From: a virus
DNA: 45,637 nt
Strand: one strand, 5' to 3'
IMG/VR virus record: IMGVR_UViG_3300021197_000388
Span: 1-45,637 of that record
Shown: piece by piece, positions 5,153 through 13,761 of the stretch
Layout: each line of letters starts with the position of its first letter
How positions within the stretch are numbered: the first letter of the stretch is position 1
Position numbers and translations under genes: made by a program
The notes under the pieces: generated by a model
Seen by the model: the letters and a program-made list of their open reading frames with translations, nothing else
Told to the model about the DNA's origin: nothing
Database searches by the model: none

Positions 5153-6591
5153 TCTCTGGACTCCTCTCCTAATACTTTAGCGCCGATATCGATTTTGTTT
5201 CGAAGGGCCTTGACTATGCGTTCATCGATGCTGCCTTCACAGATCAGATCGATGTATGTCACGTTGTTCTTTTGTCCGATCCGGTGTGCTCGATCCTCTG
5301 ATTGGATCCGGGTTTCCAGATTGAAATCGTTGGCGTAGTATACCACGAGGTTTGCCTCGGTCAAAGTCAGTCCATACCCTGCGGTAGCGGGGTTCCCGAC
5401 AAAGAACTTGAGGGGATGGTCTGGGTTCTGAAAATTCTTAACGATATTGTTTCGGTCGTCGTCGGTTGTATCTCCGAAGTACGCCGCAGCGGATCCTTCT
5501 CCGAACTTATCGTTCAGCATTTGCGTAATCTGTTGGATGTCGTATCGGAAACGTGACCAGATGATAGCTTTGCCGTCGTGCTCGTTCATGATTTCGGTCA
5601 GGGCATCCATGCGTTTGGATGGGAAGTACAGCATCTCACCGTCGTCGGTCTTTAGATGTCCGGACATGATCTGTTGCAGACGTAGCATCTGTGTGATTAC
5701 GGCGGGAGCGGTGACCAACTCACCGTCATCGAGCAGAACCATGGCGTGGCGTCGCACATCCTCGTACATTTTCATTTGATCAGGAGTCATGCCGACATAC
5801 CTGGCGGTGTAGATTTTATCGGGGAGATCAAGGCAGTCCTTCTTTAATACGCGGAAGGAGAACATGTCGATCTTGTTGGTGAGCTCGTCAAGATTCTTAA
5901 ACCCAACGATCTGTTGGAAGGCTGCTTGACCCATGGTTTTACGTTGCACCACGGCGTAGCGTCCTTGGAACGCGTAGTATGAATCGTATCCCAAGAGCCC
6001 GGGGCGGAGGAACTCGCACTGCGAATAGATATCCATCGGACTTTTTGTGACGGGGGAGCCTGTCAAGAGTCTTCTATACTTGAAGCCCGCAGCGATTTTC
6101 ATTAGAGCTTTGGTGCGCTTGGCCTTATGGTTTTTGATGGTGGTTGATTCGTCGATTGCGATCATACCGTTTGAGCCCAGCGCACGAGCCATCCATTCCC
6201 CTGCGTTCTTACCTTTGAGAGATGAGAATGATTCGACGTTCATGACGAAGATGGTCAGGCCGTTGAATTTATCTTTGACCGAGCGCATTTCTTCCGCTTG
6301 TTTTTTGTTTGGTCCAGACACCCAACGTATGACGCGATGGGGTATATCATCGGACATGTGTTCGGGGATTTCTTTAGCTACCCAGTTGCGATAAACGCCC
6401 TTGGGTGCGATCACCAGGGCGAAGTTAATCAGGCCAGATTGGTACAACATGCCCATGTTATCGATCAGGACTTTGGATTTACCCGTTCCCATTTCCATGA
6501 ACAGACCAAACTCGATTCGATCCCACCCGTCATCCAAGGCTTCTGCCTGGTGATTAAACGGCGGTAATTTATATTTGTAGTTGACAACCAT
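5122..6591 (-). CDS. SNF2-family (SF2) DNA helicase/translocase
   Basis: 489 residues with the two-lobe SF2 layout. A FNHQ element (12-15) is followed by motif I, MGTGKS (34-39). Motif II reads DEST (147-150) in the place of DEAH. Motif III reads LLTGSP (175-180). The second lobe has KAIIWSRF (341-348), then GYGLTLTEANLVVYY (405-419), and motif VI QSEDRAHRIGQ (430-440), which is diagnostic of SNF2 proteins. The family moves along double-stranded DNA using ATP. Phage examples are thought to help replication, recombination or fork remodelling. It is short for the family, with no accessory domains. ATG 6591 is preceded by GGAGATATATA. It is one of two genes on the minus strand inside the plus-strand early region. 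Confidence 0.9.
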   Translation of the reverse strand: MVVNYKYKLPPFNHQAEALDDGWDRIEFGLFMEMGTGKSKVLIDNMGMLYQSGLINFALVIAPKGVYRNWVAKEIPEHMSDDIPHRVIRWVSGPNKKQAEEMRSVKDKFNGLTIFVMNVESFSSLKGKNAGEWMARALGSNGMIAIDESTTIKNHKAKRTKALMKIAAGFKYRRLLTGSPVTKSPMDIYSQCEFLRPGLLGYDSYYAFQGRYAVVQRKTMGQAAFQQIVGFKNLDELTNKIDMFSFRVLKKDCLDLPDKIYTARYVGMTPDQMKMYEDVRRHAMVLLDDGELVTAPAVITQMLRLQQIMSGHLKTDDGEMLYFPSKRMDALTEIMNEHDGKAIIWSRFRYDIQQITQMLNDKFGEGSAAAYFGDTTDDDRNNIVKNFQNPDHPLKFFVGNPATAGYGLTLTEANLVVYYANDFNLETRIQSEDRAHRIGQKNNVTYIDLICEGSIDERIVKALRNKIDIGAKVLGEESREWLSLKPTMK

Positions 6592-6666
6592 TATATATCT
6601 CCACTAATGTCCACTAACGGATAGCACGGTGCTACCGGATAAATCAACCCTGAAGAGGAAAAACTT
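6592..6666. promoter_or_regulatory. Divergent intergenic region with inverted repeat
   Basis: These 75 bases separate the leftward helicase from the rightward replication operon, so promoters for both must lie here or inside the genes. Seen: a repeated CCACTAA word (6601-6607 and 6611-6617) and an inverted repeat TAGCAC-G-GTGCTA at 6622-6634. The inverted repeat extends by CGG/CCG with one bulged base. AAGAGGAAAAA supplies the ribosome site of the next gene. No clear -35/-10 pair is visible. The dyad is a candidate operator. Confidence 0.5.
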
Positions 6667-7227
6667 ATGACTGACATATTTGAAGACTTATACGACGAAT
6701 CGGATGCGCTTTCGTCTGTCGATACTGGAACCGGAAAACAGTTAAGTCAACTGGTTCGCAAGCTGCGTGACGTTGAGCAAGAGATCAGCGATGCGGAGGA
6801 CCACATAAAAGCTATGAAGCAGGAGAAGCACAAGCTTTCGGTCGAGAACATCCCAGCCTTGATGGATGAGATGGGCGTCGAGCGTCTTGATGTGGACGGC
6901 TCTATAGTTGAGCGTAAGATGATTGTTGCTGCGTCGATACCTGCGGCAAACAAAGAGGCCGCGTTTGATTGGCTTCGGTCCAATGGCTTGGATGACATCA
7001 TCAAGAATGACATCACCGTGTCCTTTGGTAAGGGCGAGGATAATGTAGCGGGGGACGTTGTCGGACTGCTGCAAGAGCGGGGCTTTGATCCGAAGACCAA
7101 GACCCACGTTCACCCATCCACACTGAAAGCGTTTGTGAAGGAACGTGTGACGGATGGCAAACCGATTGACCTCGATCTGTTCGGGGCTTTCATTTCCAAT
7201 ACAGCACAGATCCGGAGGAAAACGTGA
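6667..7227 (+). CDS. Coiled-coil phage protein of unknown function, first gene of the replication operon
   Basis: 186 residues. The N-terminal third is a predicted coiled coil (LRDVEQEISDAEDHIKAMKQ and following). Then come a small domain with VERLDVDGSIVERKMIVAAS and a C-terminal region with VHPSTLKAFVKERV. The arrangement resembles a family often found next to phage ssDNA-binding proteins, but I cannot name a tested function. Position at the head of the operon suggests a replication or recombination accessory role. Confidence 0.65.
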   Translation: MTDIFEDLYDESDALSSVDTGTGKQLSQLVRKLRDVEQEISDAEDHIKAMKQEKHKLSVENIPALMDEMGVERLDVDGSIVERKMIVAASIPAANKEAAFDWLRSNGLDDIIKNDITVSFGKGEDNVAGDVVGLLQERGFDPKTKTHVHPSTLKAFVKERVTDGKPIDLDLFGAFISNTAQIRRKT

Positions 7228-7385
7228 TGGGCGTGTCGAAACAAATGCAGATAGAAGAGATGGATCGTATCAGTCGTGAAGAGTACGACGAGGATGGCAA
7301 TCCCAAAAAATCGGAATTCATCAACGAAGAGTTGATTGAAGTTATCGAAGGTTTGCAAAAGAAGTATAATAAGGAGGAAAAGTAA
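7227..7385 (+). CDS. Small acidic protein, 52 residues
   Basis: ATG 7227 shares its A with the preceding stop (TGATG), and its own TAA shares a base with the next ATG. GGAGGAAAACG precedes it. Acidic and helical (QIEEMDRISREEYDED, INEELIEVIEGLQKK). It bridges two well-supported genes without gaps, which supports translation. No family recognised. Confidence 0.6.
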   Translation: MGVSKQMQIEEMDRISREEYDEDGNPKKSEFINEELIEVIEGLQKKYNKEEK

Positions 7386-8176
7386 TGGGCGCTGTTGCTA
7401 AGAAAAAAAGTGCAGAGTTAAGCACAGATGTTATGGATGACATCCTAGAGTTTGCTGGAGAGGGCGCGTCCTTCGACAGTTCTGAAATGCAGATCCCGTT
7501 TGTTCGGATCTTGCAAGCGATGTCCCCTCAACTCAAGAAGCGTGAGGCTTCCTACATTGAGGGCTCGGAACAGGGGGACATGTTTAATAACGTGACCATG
7601 GATCTGTTTAAGGGCGAAGATGGGGTAACAATTATCCCGTGCTTTCAGACTGTGAAGTATCTGGAGTTCGTTCCCCGGGAGCAAGGTGGTGGTTTCCAAG
7701 GAGAGATTGCTACAACGGATCCTGTGTTACGACAGACCAAACGATCTGGGGCCAAAGAAATCCTGCCCAACGGCAATGAGTTAGTCAAATCTGATCAGCA
7801 CTTCTGCTTGTTGATTGGCGAAGACGGGATCACGCAACCTGTTGTGGTAGACATGAAGTCTAGCCAGTTGAAGGTTAGCCGTCGTTGGAAGACTCAGATT
7901 GCGATGCAGAAGATTAAGCATCCGAAGACTGGTCAGATGGTTCTGCCTCCTCTGTTCGCCACAATGTGGAAGTTTAGAACGGTTGAAGAAAGCAACGACC
8001 AGGGTACATGGTTCAACTACCAGATCGAAAAGGTCGGGTTGGTTGAGAGCCGTGATCTAATACTTGAAGCCAAAGCCTTTCGCGACAGTGTCGCTGCGGG
8101 CGAAGTGAAAGCTGCTCCGGAAGAGGGGGCCTCCACCCCTACTCCTCCATTGAAGGACGATGAAATCCCCTTCTAG
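7385..8176 (+). CDS. Putative single-stranded-DNA-binding protein with acidic DDEIPF tail
   Basis: 263 residues. A compact domain (IPFVRILQAMSPQLKK, about 38-53, then DGVTIIPCFQTVKYLEF and SRRWKTQIAMQK) is followed by a low-complexity linker (APEEGASTPTPP) and a C-terminal KDDEIPF. The end mimics the DDDIPF tip that bacterial SSB uses to recruit partner enzymes. The family is common in phage replication modules. Inferred role: coating ssDNA at the fork and recruiting primase, polymerase or helicase encoded just downstream. AAGGAGG precedes the start. A strong hairpin follows the gene. Confidence 0.65.
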   Translation: MGAVAKKKSAELSTDVMDDILEFAGEGASFDSSEMQIPFVRILQAMSPQLKKREASYIEGSEQGDMFNNVTMDLFKGEDGVTIIPCFQTVKYLEFVPREQGGGFQGEIATTDPVLRQTKRSGAKEILPNGNELVKSDQHFCLLIGEDGITQPVVVDMKSSQLKVSRRWKTQIAMQKIKHPKTGQMVLPPLFATMWKFRTVEESNDQGTWFNYQIEKVGLVESRDLILEAKAFRDSVAAGEVKAAPEEGASTPTPPLKDDEIPF

Positions 8177-8183
8177 CAGCCTC

Positions 8184-8209
8184 GGGAGGCGGACGGGTAT
8201 CCGCCTCCC
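8184..8209 (+). terminator. Perfect 10-bp hairpin between the ssDNA-binding and primase genes
   Basis: GGGAGGCGGA and TCCGCCTCCC pair perfectly around a six-base loop, eight bases after the stop codon. No U-run follows. It is more likely an attenuator or an mRNA 3'-end stabiliser, allowing more ssDNA-binding protein than primase, than a complete terminator. Confidence 0.55.
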
Positions 8210-8230
8210 ACCTTCACTTGGGAGCAGTAA

Positions 8231-9757
8231 ATGTCACAATCAAAAAAGCTGCTTGCCGCATTTGCCGGGGCCAAGAATGCTCACGGCACGACATCCGTAG
8301 GTCGGATAGGTCGGAACGGTAAGGCAGATTCTAAGAGTAAGATTATACGCGAGCCGTTGACAGATGCGCTGGTCAAAGCGCACATCAAGGGTGAGCAGGG
8401 GGTTGGGGCTATCCCGATCAACGAAGACAATCAATGTCGGTTCGGCGCTATTGATGTGGATGTCTATGATCTGAACCAGAAAGAAATGCAGGAAAAGATC
8501 CAGAAGCTCAAGCTTCCGCTGCTGCATTGCAGATCTAAGTCCGGAGGGGCTCACCTCTATTTGTTTCTCAAAGAGTGGGAGCAAGCAGCCGTGGTCCGAG
8601 AATACCTGACCGAGATGTCGATCCTGCTTGGGCACAGTGGCGTTGAGATCTTTCCAAAGCAGGACACGATCATTGCCGAGCGCGGTGATGTTGGCAATTT
8701 TATAAACATGCCGTACTTTAATGCGGAAACTCCGCAACGGTATTGCTACAACTCAAACTCCGAGGCCATGGAATTGGATGAGTTCTTGGATGCGGTGGAA
8801 AAGAACCGGGTTGAGTTGGCCGACTTGGAAGCTTTGCGCAGCACGACCAAGGTTCGAAAGCACTTCGACGATGGTCCTCCCTGCATACGCAACATCTTTT
8901 CGGACGGGCCACAGAGCGAGCCGAGGAACAAGCTTTTGTTTTTCATGGGCGTGTACTGCAAGAAGAAGTTTCCGGATAGTTGGCAAGCCTCCCTGGAGGA
9001 ATACAACCGAACGTTATTCTCTCCACCCCTTCCATCCTCAGAGGTGCTGACCGTAATCAAACAGCACGAGAAGAAAGACTGGGGGTACACCTGTAAGGAC
9101 GAACCGTTCAAGTCCTACTGCGATCCATCTCTGTGCGTCTTGGCAAAGCACGGGATCAGCGATGATGCGCCTGATGCACCGCAGGTTGGTGGGCTAACGA
9201 TCATGTTGTCTGAGCCTCGGTTATACTTCATGGATGTAAACGGGTTGCGGATTCAGTTGGGCTCAGAGCAGTTGCAGAATCAAACGCTGTGGCAGCGAGC
9301 TTGCATGGAGCAATGTAACTTTATGCCGCCGACTACTAAGCCGCAGAAGTGGCAGCAGATGGTCAACAGTTTGATGAGCCAAGCAACGTACATCGATGTG
9401 CCGTATGAGGAGACGATTGCGGGTCAGTTTAAGGAGCACTTGTTTGCCTACTGCACCAGTCACATTCGAGCCATGGCTCCAGAGGAGATCGAGATGAATA
9501 AACCGTGGACCGATGGTGGTGTAACGAAGTTTAAGTTGGAAGGCCTGTTGGAGTATCTGCACCATCGAAGGTTTGTTGGTCAGACCCGAGCGCACATCAT
9601 TCAGATGATACGGGACATGGGCGGCGACAATGGAGTGCAGAATATAGTAAAAGCCAAAGGGAAGCGGACAAACATCCGATGTTGGTACGTCCCTGCTTTT
9701 GAAGAAGATGAAACCGAATTGCCTGTGAAGGAGATATCAAATGACATCCCATTCTAA
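8231..9757 (+). CDS. Archaeo-eukaryotic-type primase (TOTE/PriCT-like)
   Basis: 508 residues. The N-terminal half has the AEP signature: FGAIDVDVYD (71-80) gives the metal-binding D-x-D at 75/77. SKSGGAHLYLF (102-112) gives the sGGxH histidine at 108. EIFPKQ (139-144) and GNFINMPYF (155-163) complete the site. The enzyme makes primers from ribo- or deoxynucleotides. The C-terminal half (after about 210) is helical and resembles primase-associated C-terminal domains, with no Walker A, so no fused helicase. The last residues are SNDIPF, an SSB-like tip as in the upstream ssDNA-binding protein. Start at ATG 8231 follows GGGAGCAGTAA. Confidence 0.75.
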   Translation: MSQSKKLLAAFAGAKNAHGTTSVGRIGRNGKADSKSKIIREPLTDALVKAHIKGEQGVGAIPINEDNQCRFGAIDVDVYDLNQKEMQEKIQKLKLPLLHCRSKSGGAHLYLFLKEWEQAAVVREYLTEMSILLGHSGVEIFPKQDTIIAERGDVGNFINMPYFNAETPQRYCYNSNSEAMELDEFLDAVEKNRVELADLEALRSTTKVRKHFDDGPPCIRNIFSDGPQSEPRNKLLFFMGVYCKKKFPDSWQASLEEYNRTLFSPPLPSSEVLTVIKQHEKKDWGYTCKDEPFKSYCDPSLCVLAKHGISDDAPDAPQVGGLTIMLSEPRLYFMDVNGLRIQLGSEQLQNQTLWQRACMEQCNFMPPTTKPQKWQQMVNSLMSQATYIDVPYEETIAGQFKEHLFAYCTSHIRAMAPEEIEMNKPWTDGGVTKFKLEGLLEYLHHRRFVGQTRAHIIQMIRDMGGDNGVQNIVKAKGKRTNIRCWYVPAFEEDETELPVKEISNDIPF

Positions 9758-9962
9758 TCGCTTGCTCCGAGTGGGGGAAGTTGCGGACCTATTGGGTGTG
9801 TCGCGATCCTACGTCTACAAGTTAGCGCAGACTACAGACAACTTTCCGAAACCCATTGTTCTGGGGGACGAAACAAACAAACGGTCTTCTAGCCGTTGGG
9901 TTCTGTCCGAGGTTGAAGATTGGGTAAACTCAAGACCAAGAGGAAAAGAGTATGATACCTAA
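9741..9962 (+). CDS. AlpA/MerR-type HTH protein (excisionase-like)
   Basis: 73 residues, starting 17 bases inside the primase gene. LLRVGEVADLLGVSRSYVYKL is the classic MerR/AlpA HTH, followed by FPKPIVLG and a wing-like SSSRWVLSEVEDWVNSR, as in AlpA-family regulators. These bind DNA and act as transcription factors or excisionases. No integrase was seen in the window, so a regulatory role is more likely than recombination directionality. Confidence 0.8.
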   Translation: MTSHSNRLLRVGEVADLLGVSRSYVYKLAQTTDNFPKPIVLGDETNKRSSSRWVLSEVEDWVNSRPRGKEYDT

Positions 9963-11481
9963 AGCGGAACTGGTGCTTGGTCCTCCAGGGACAGGCAAGA
10001 CCTACTACCTGATACAGCAGATCAAAGCTGCGTTGGAAAAAGGAACGCACCCGTCAAGGATAGGCGTGATCTCGTTTACGCGGAAAGCCATCGAGGAGAT
10101 GGTTGCTCGGGCCTGTGCTGAGTTTAAGCTAGAGGCTAAGGACTTTCCGTACATGAAGACGAGCCATGCGTTCGGGTTTCACGGGTTGGGGTTGCAGCCC
10201 CAAGACATTATGAACAAAGAAGACTACGACAACATAGGCCGTGAGATTGGTCTGACGTTTGAGGGACGAGATTCGGTGACCTTGGATGACGGAATCAACC
10301 TGCCTACGATTGGAGGATCCGGGGCAACGTACCTTCAGTTAAACAACCGGGCTCGGCTGCGAATGGTGGACTTTAAAAAAGAGTACAATGATTTTGCGGA
10401 TTGGGATTTGTTTTACCCAAAGTTAGAGCAGCTTTCCAAGATGTTGGATGAGTACAAGAAGGCCGCTAACAAGTATGACTTTGTGGATATGATTGAGAAG
10501 TACATCCCGTTGGGAAAGCCGCCGAGTTTAGACTTCTTGTTTATCGATGAAGCTCAAGACTTCACCCCGTTGCAGTGGCAGATGGCGGAAAAGATAGCTG
10601 ACAATGCTGATCAGGTGTTTATCGCAGGAGATGATGATCAAGCTATACACAGGTGGACGGGTGTTGATGTTAAGTTGTTTAACGAGAGTTCAAACAAGGT
10701 AAAGGTTTTGGAAAGATCTTACCGGATTCCCAAGTCGGTGCATCGTTTGGCAAACAGTATATCCAAGCGTATATCCGTTAGACACGATAAGGAGTTCGAA
10801 TCCAGGGACGAAGAGGGAAAGGTTGAGTATGTCTACCACATAGAGGACATCCCTTTTCAGGAAGGGTCGTGGACCATTATGGCACGGACGAATACATACG
10901 TTAGCGACTTAGCCGTGCATATAAAGAACGCGGGATTTAAATACTCGATCAAGGGAAAGCCTAGCATTTCCACAGAACTGGTGGAAAACATAATGACTTG
11001 GGATGATTTGTGTCAGGACAAGGCTGTCGATTTGCAACGGGTTAGGGCTTTGTACGCCGCGGTTCCCAAACAAGGGGAGAACGCCGTGGTCAAGAGAGGT
11101 AGCACACAAATGTTGGATTCCTTGGCAGAGGATTCGGAGCTAACGATGACTGCATTGCAGGAAGACTTTGGGCTTTTAGCGGGGGCAGAACAGAGCGCCT
11201 ATAAGGTTCTTCGGGTTGGAACTGCGGAACAAGAATACATTGATGCGCTGCACAGGAGAGGAGACGATTTATTGTCCCCTCCTCGTATCAAACTATCCAC
11301 ATTCCATGCTATGAAGGGCGGGGAAGATGATAACTGCGTTGTTTACACGGCGTCAACAAAGGCTTGTGTGAACAGTGATCATCCTGACGATGAACATCGA
11401 GCATTCTATGTCGGTATAACGAGAGCACGGCACACGCTGTATATTCTACAGAGCAACAACAAATATAGGTACACGCTATGA
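9952..11481 (+). CDS. UvrD/Rep-like SF1 DNA helicase
   Basis: 509 residues. Motif I GPPGTGKT (10-17) and motif Ia ISFTRKAIEEM (40-50). Motif II FIDEAQD (197-203) and motif III GDDDQAIHRWTG (226-237). Motif IV region LERSYRIP, then STFHAMKG for motif V and VGITRAR (487-493) for motif VI. The set fits UvrD/REP 3'-5' helicases with reduced accessory domains (about 700 residues in the bacterial enzymes). Inferred role: opening DNA for the operon's polymerase, since no DnaB-type helicase is visible. It overlaps both neighbours. Confidence 0.9.
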   Translation: MIPKAELVLGPPGTGKTYYLIQQIKAALEKGTHPSRIGVISFTRKAIEEMVARACAEFKLEAKDFPYMKTSHAFGFHGLGLQPQDIMNKEDYDNIGREIGLTFEGRDSVTLDDGINLPTIGGSGATYLQLNNRARLRMVDFKKEYNDFADWDLFYPKLEQLSKMLDEYKKAANKYDFVDMIEKYIPLGKPPSLDFLFIDEAQDFTPLQWQMAEKIADNADQVFIAGDDDQAIHRWTGVDVKLFNESSNKVKVLERSYRIPKSVHRLANSISKRISVRHDKEFESRDEEGKVEYVYHIEDIPFQEGSWTIMARTNTYVSDLAVHIKNAGFKYSIKGKPSISTELVENIMTWDDLCQDKAVDLQRVRALYAAVPKQGENAVVKRGSTQMLDSLAEDSELTMTALQEDFGLLAGAEQSAYKVLRVGTAEQEYIDALHRRGDDLLSPPRIKLSTFHAMKGGEDDNCVVYTASTKACVNSDHPDDEHRAFYVGITRARHTLYILQSNNKYRYTL

Positions 11482-11837
11482 AACGAGATGAAGTTTTAGA
11501 TAAGGCCAAAGAATTGATCAATGGTCAGAGGGCCAAGGATTACGGTGATGCATACCACAACCATGGCAGGATTGCGGAAGGGTGGAACATTATTATCAGT
11601 GGCGCGTTAAAGAGCCACGGCCATGTAACCGCTGCGCATGTAGCGTTGATGATGGACTGGGTAAAGACTGCCCGTTTGGTTGAGAACATCGACCACGAGG
11701 ATTCTTGGGTGGATAAGGTTGGGTATAGTGCCCTGGGTTCGGAGCACATAGACCGGGATAAGAAAGACGTACCGTCTCTTTTATTACCTCGGCACAAAGA
11801 AATCATCCAAAGGATGCGTGAAAAGAATGCAAGATAA
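11478..11837 (+). CDS. DUF6378-like phage protein
   Basis: 119 residues, starting in an ATGA overlap with the helicase stop. Seen: NGQRAKDYGDAYHNHGRIAE, then VTAAHVALMMDWVKTARL, then HEDSWVDKVGYSALGSEH. These three blocks are the pattern of a small helical family widespread in phages (DUF6378, MazG-like in looks). Nucleotide handling is a plausible but unproven role. It lies between helicase and polymerase, consistent with a DNA metabolism job. Confidence 0.75.
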   Translation: MKRDEVLDKAKELINGQRAKDYGDAYHNHGRIAEGWNIIISGALKSHGHVTAAHVALMMDWVKTARLVENIDHEDSWVDKVGYSALGSEHIDRDKKDVPSLLLPRHKEIIQRMREKNAR

Positions 11838-13761
11838 TCTCTTTGGCAGTGCGCTGCACCACCAGATTAAGAACGAGTTGGATCTGATAGATCAGGACTG
11901 GAACATTCCTCCGGACTATCCTGACTTAACAGGGTATAAGAATGTGGCCGTGGATTTGGAAACCTACGATCCCAACATCAAGACTCTTGGCCCAGGGTGG
12001 GCCCGTAAAGACGGTCACATCATAGGTATTGCGGTGGCCGCAGGGGAATACAAAGGGTACTTTCCTATTCGGCACGAGAACTCGCACAACCTAGATCCCA
12101 AGTTTACCATGCGGTGGCTCAAGAAACAGATGTCTGTGCCTGACATGAACGTGATTATGCACAACGCTACCTACGATGCAGGTTGGCTGAGAGCCGAGGG
12201 CATAGAAATCAAGGGTAGGATTATCGACACGATGATTTCAGGGGCACTTGTGGACGAGAACCGTTGGTCCTTCGGTCTTGATTCTATGGCTCGGGACTTT
12301 GTGTCCATGCGTAAGAACGAAAGGCTTCTGCAAGCAGCGGCCAAGGAATGGGGCGTTGATCCTAAGTCAGGGATGTACAAGCTTCCGCCCAAATATGTGG
12401 GGGCCTATGCCGAGCAGGATGCGGTTGCTACGCTTAAACTGTGGGAGGCATTAAAGGTACGGTTGGAGGAAGAAGAACTCTGGCATATCTGGGATATTGA
12501 GAACGGGTTGATACCCTGCTTGTTAGACATGCGTACCAACGGTGTGCGCGTTGATCTGGATAAAGCAGAGCAGAACAAGGCTTTGATTAAAGAGCAGTCG
12601 GACCACCTAAGAAAGTATATAGAAAAAGAAGCGGGGATGGGCGTAGACATATGGGCCTCTGCCTCGATTGCTAAGATGTTTGACAAGCTCGGCTTGGCTT
12701 ATCCAAGAACCGAAAGCAAAGAAAACAAAGAGACGGGTAAAAAAACGGGAGGAGCGCCCTCGTTTACAAAATCTTGGCTGTCGAACCAAGACCACAAGAT
12801 ATGCCGAGCACTGGTTAAGCTGCGGGAGTTTGACAAAGCAGACGCTACGTTTATCGATAGCATTTTGCGTCACGAGCATAACGGACGTATCCATACGGAG
12901 CTACACTCTACCCGTAGGGATGATGGCGGGACGGTTACGGGTAGGTTTTCGTCATCTAACCCCAACCTTCAGCAGATCCCTGCTCGGGACCCGGACATCA
13001 AACGTATGATTAGAGGTCTGTTTATTCCAGAAGAGGGTATGAAGTGGGGATCGTTTGACTACTCAAGCCAAGAGCCGAGGTTGTTGGTTCACTTCGCAGC
13101 GAGCGTACCAAGCTCTCTTCGTAGCCACATTGTGGACGAAGTGGTAGATGAATTTAACAACGGCGATGTTGATCTGCACCAGATGGTGGCAGACCTTGCG
13201 GGGATCACGCGGAAGCAAGCCAAGACCGTGAACCTGGGGATTATGTACGGCATGGGCGTAGCCAAACTAGCGGATCAGTTGGGCATTGCTTCGGATGAGG
13301 CAAAGGATTTAATCAAGCGGCACCGCAGTAAGGTTCCGTTTGTTAAGCAGCTTGCGGACATGGCAACCAAGAGGGCTGACCAGAACGGTCATATACGCAC
13401 TCTGCTAGGCCGTAAGTGCAGGTTCCCCTTGTGGGAGCCAATCAAGTTCGGAGCAGGAAAAGCTTGTCCTCACGAGGAAGCTCTGAAGGAGTATGGCCCA
13501 GACATCAAACGAGCGTTTACTTACAAGGCGCTCAACCGTTTGATCCAGGGATCAGCAGCCGACCAAACAAAACAAGCGATGCTTGATTGCTACAACGAGG
13601 GACTTACTCCTATGCTCACGGTTCACGATGAGCTATGCTTTAACACAGAGAGCCCGGAGCAATCGGCTAGGATTAAAGAGATTATGGAGACGGGTATTAC
13701 GCTCAAGGTTCCATCTAAGATTGACGTAGATATTAAAGATAACTGGGGAGAAATCGAATGA
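11818..13761 (+). CDS. polA: Family A DNA polymerase with 3'-5' exonuclease
   Basis: 647 residues from GTG 11818 (AAAGGA is five bases upstream; ATG 11827 is an alternative). The proofreading domain has VAVDLETYD (D46, E48), NVIMHNATYD and YAEQDAVATLKLW. The polymerase domain has motif A GSFDYSSQEPRLL (D414), motif B RKQAKTVNLGIMYGMG and motif C VHDE (602-605). No 5'-nuclease domain is present. In motif B the residue matching E. coli Phe762 is Leu473. Published virioplankton work links the identity of this residue to polymerase behaviour and phage lifestyle, with Leu proposed for slower, possibly temperate phages. It is the main replicative enzyme here. Confidence 0.95.
   Translation: MKRMQDNLFGSALHHQIKNELDLIDQDWNIPPDYPDLTGYKNVAVDLETYDPNIKTLGPGWARKDGHIIGIAVAAGEYKGYFPIRHENSHNLDPKFTMRWLKKQMSVPDMNVIMHNATYDAGWLRAEGIEIKGRIIDTMISGALVDENRWSFGLDSMARDFVSMRKNERLLQAAAKEWGVDPKSGMYKLPPKYVGAYAEQDAVATLKLWEALKVRLEEEELWHIWDIENGLIPCLLDMRTNGVRVDLDKAEQNKALIKEQSDHLRKYIEKEAGMGVDIWASASIAKMFDKLGLAYPRTESKENKETGKKTGGAPSFTKSWLSNQDHKICRALVKLREFDKADATFIDSILRHEHNGRIHTELHSTRRDDGGTVTGRFSSSNPNLQQIPARDPDIKRMIRGLFIPEEGMKWGSFDYSSQEPRLLVHFAASVPSSLRSHIVDEVVDEFNNGDVDLHQMVADLAGITRKQAKTVNLGIMYGMGVAKLADQLGIASDEAKDLIKRHRSKVPFVKQLADMATKRADQNGHIRTLLGRKCRFPLWEPIKFGAGKACPHEEALKEYGPDIKRAFTYKALNRLIQGSAADQTKQAMLDCYNEGLTPMLTVHDELCFNTESPEQSARIKEIMETGITLKVPSKIDVDIKDNWGEIE

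Noticed and set aside
9741-9962. Excisionase as proof of a temperate phage
   Set aside because: AlpA/MerR-type HTH proteins are often plain regulators, and no integrase or attachment site is visible in the window.
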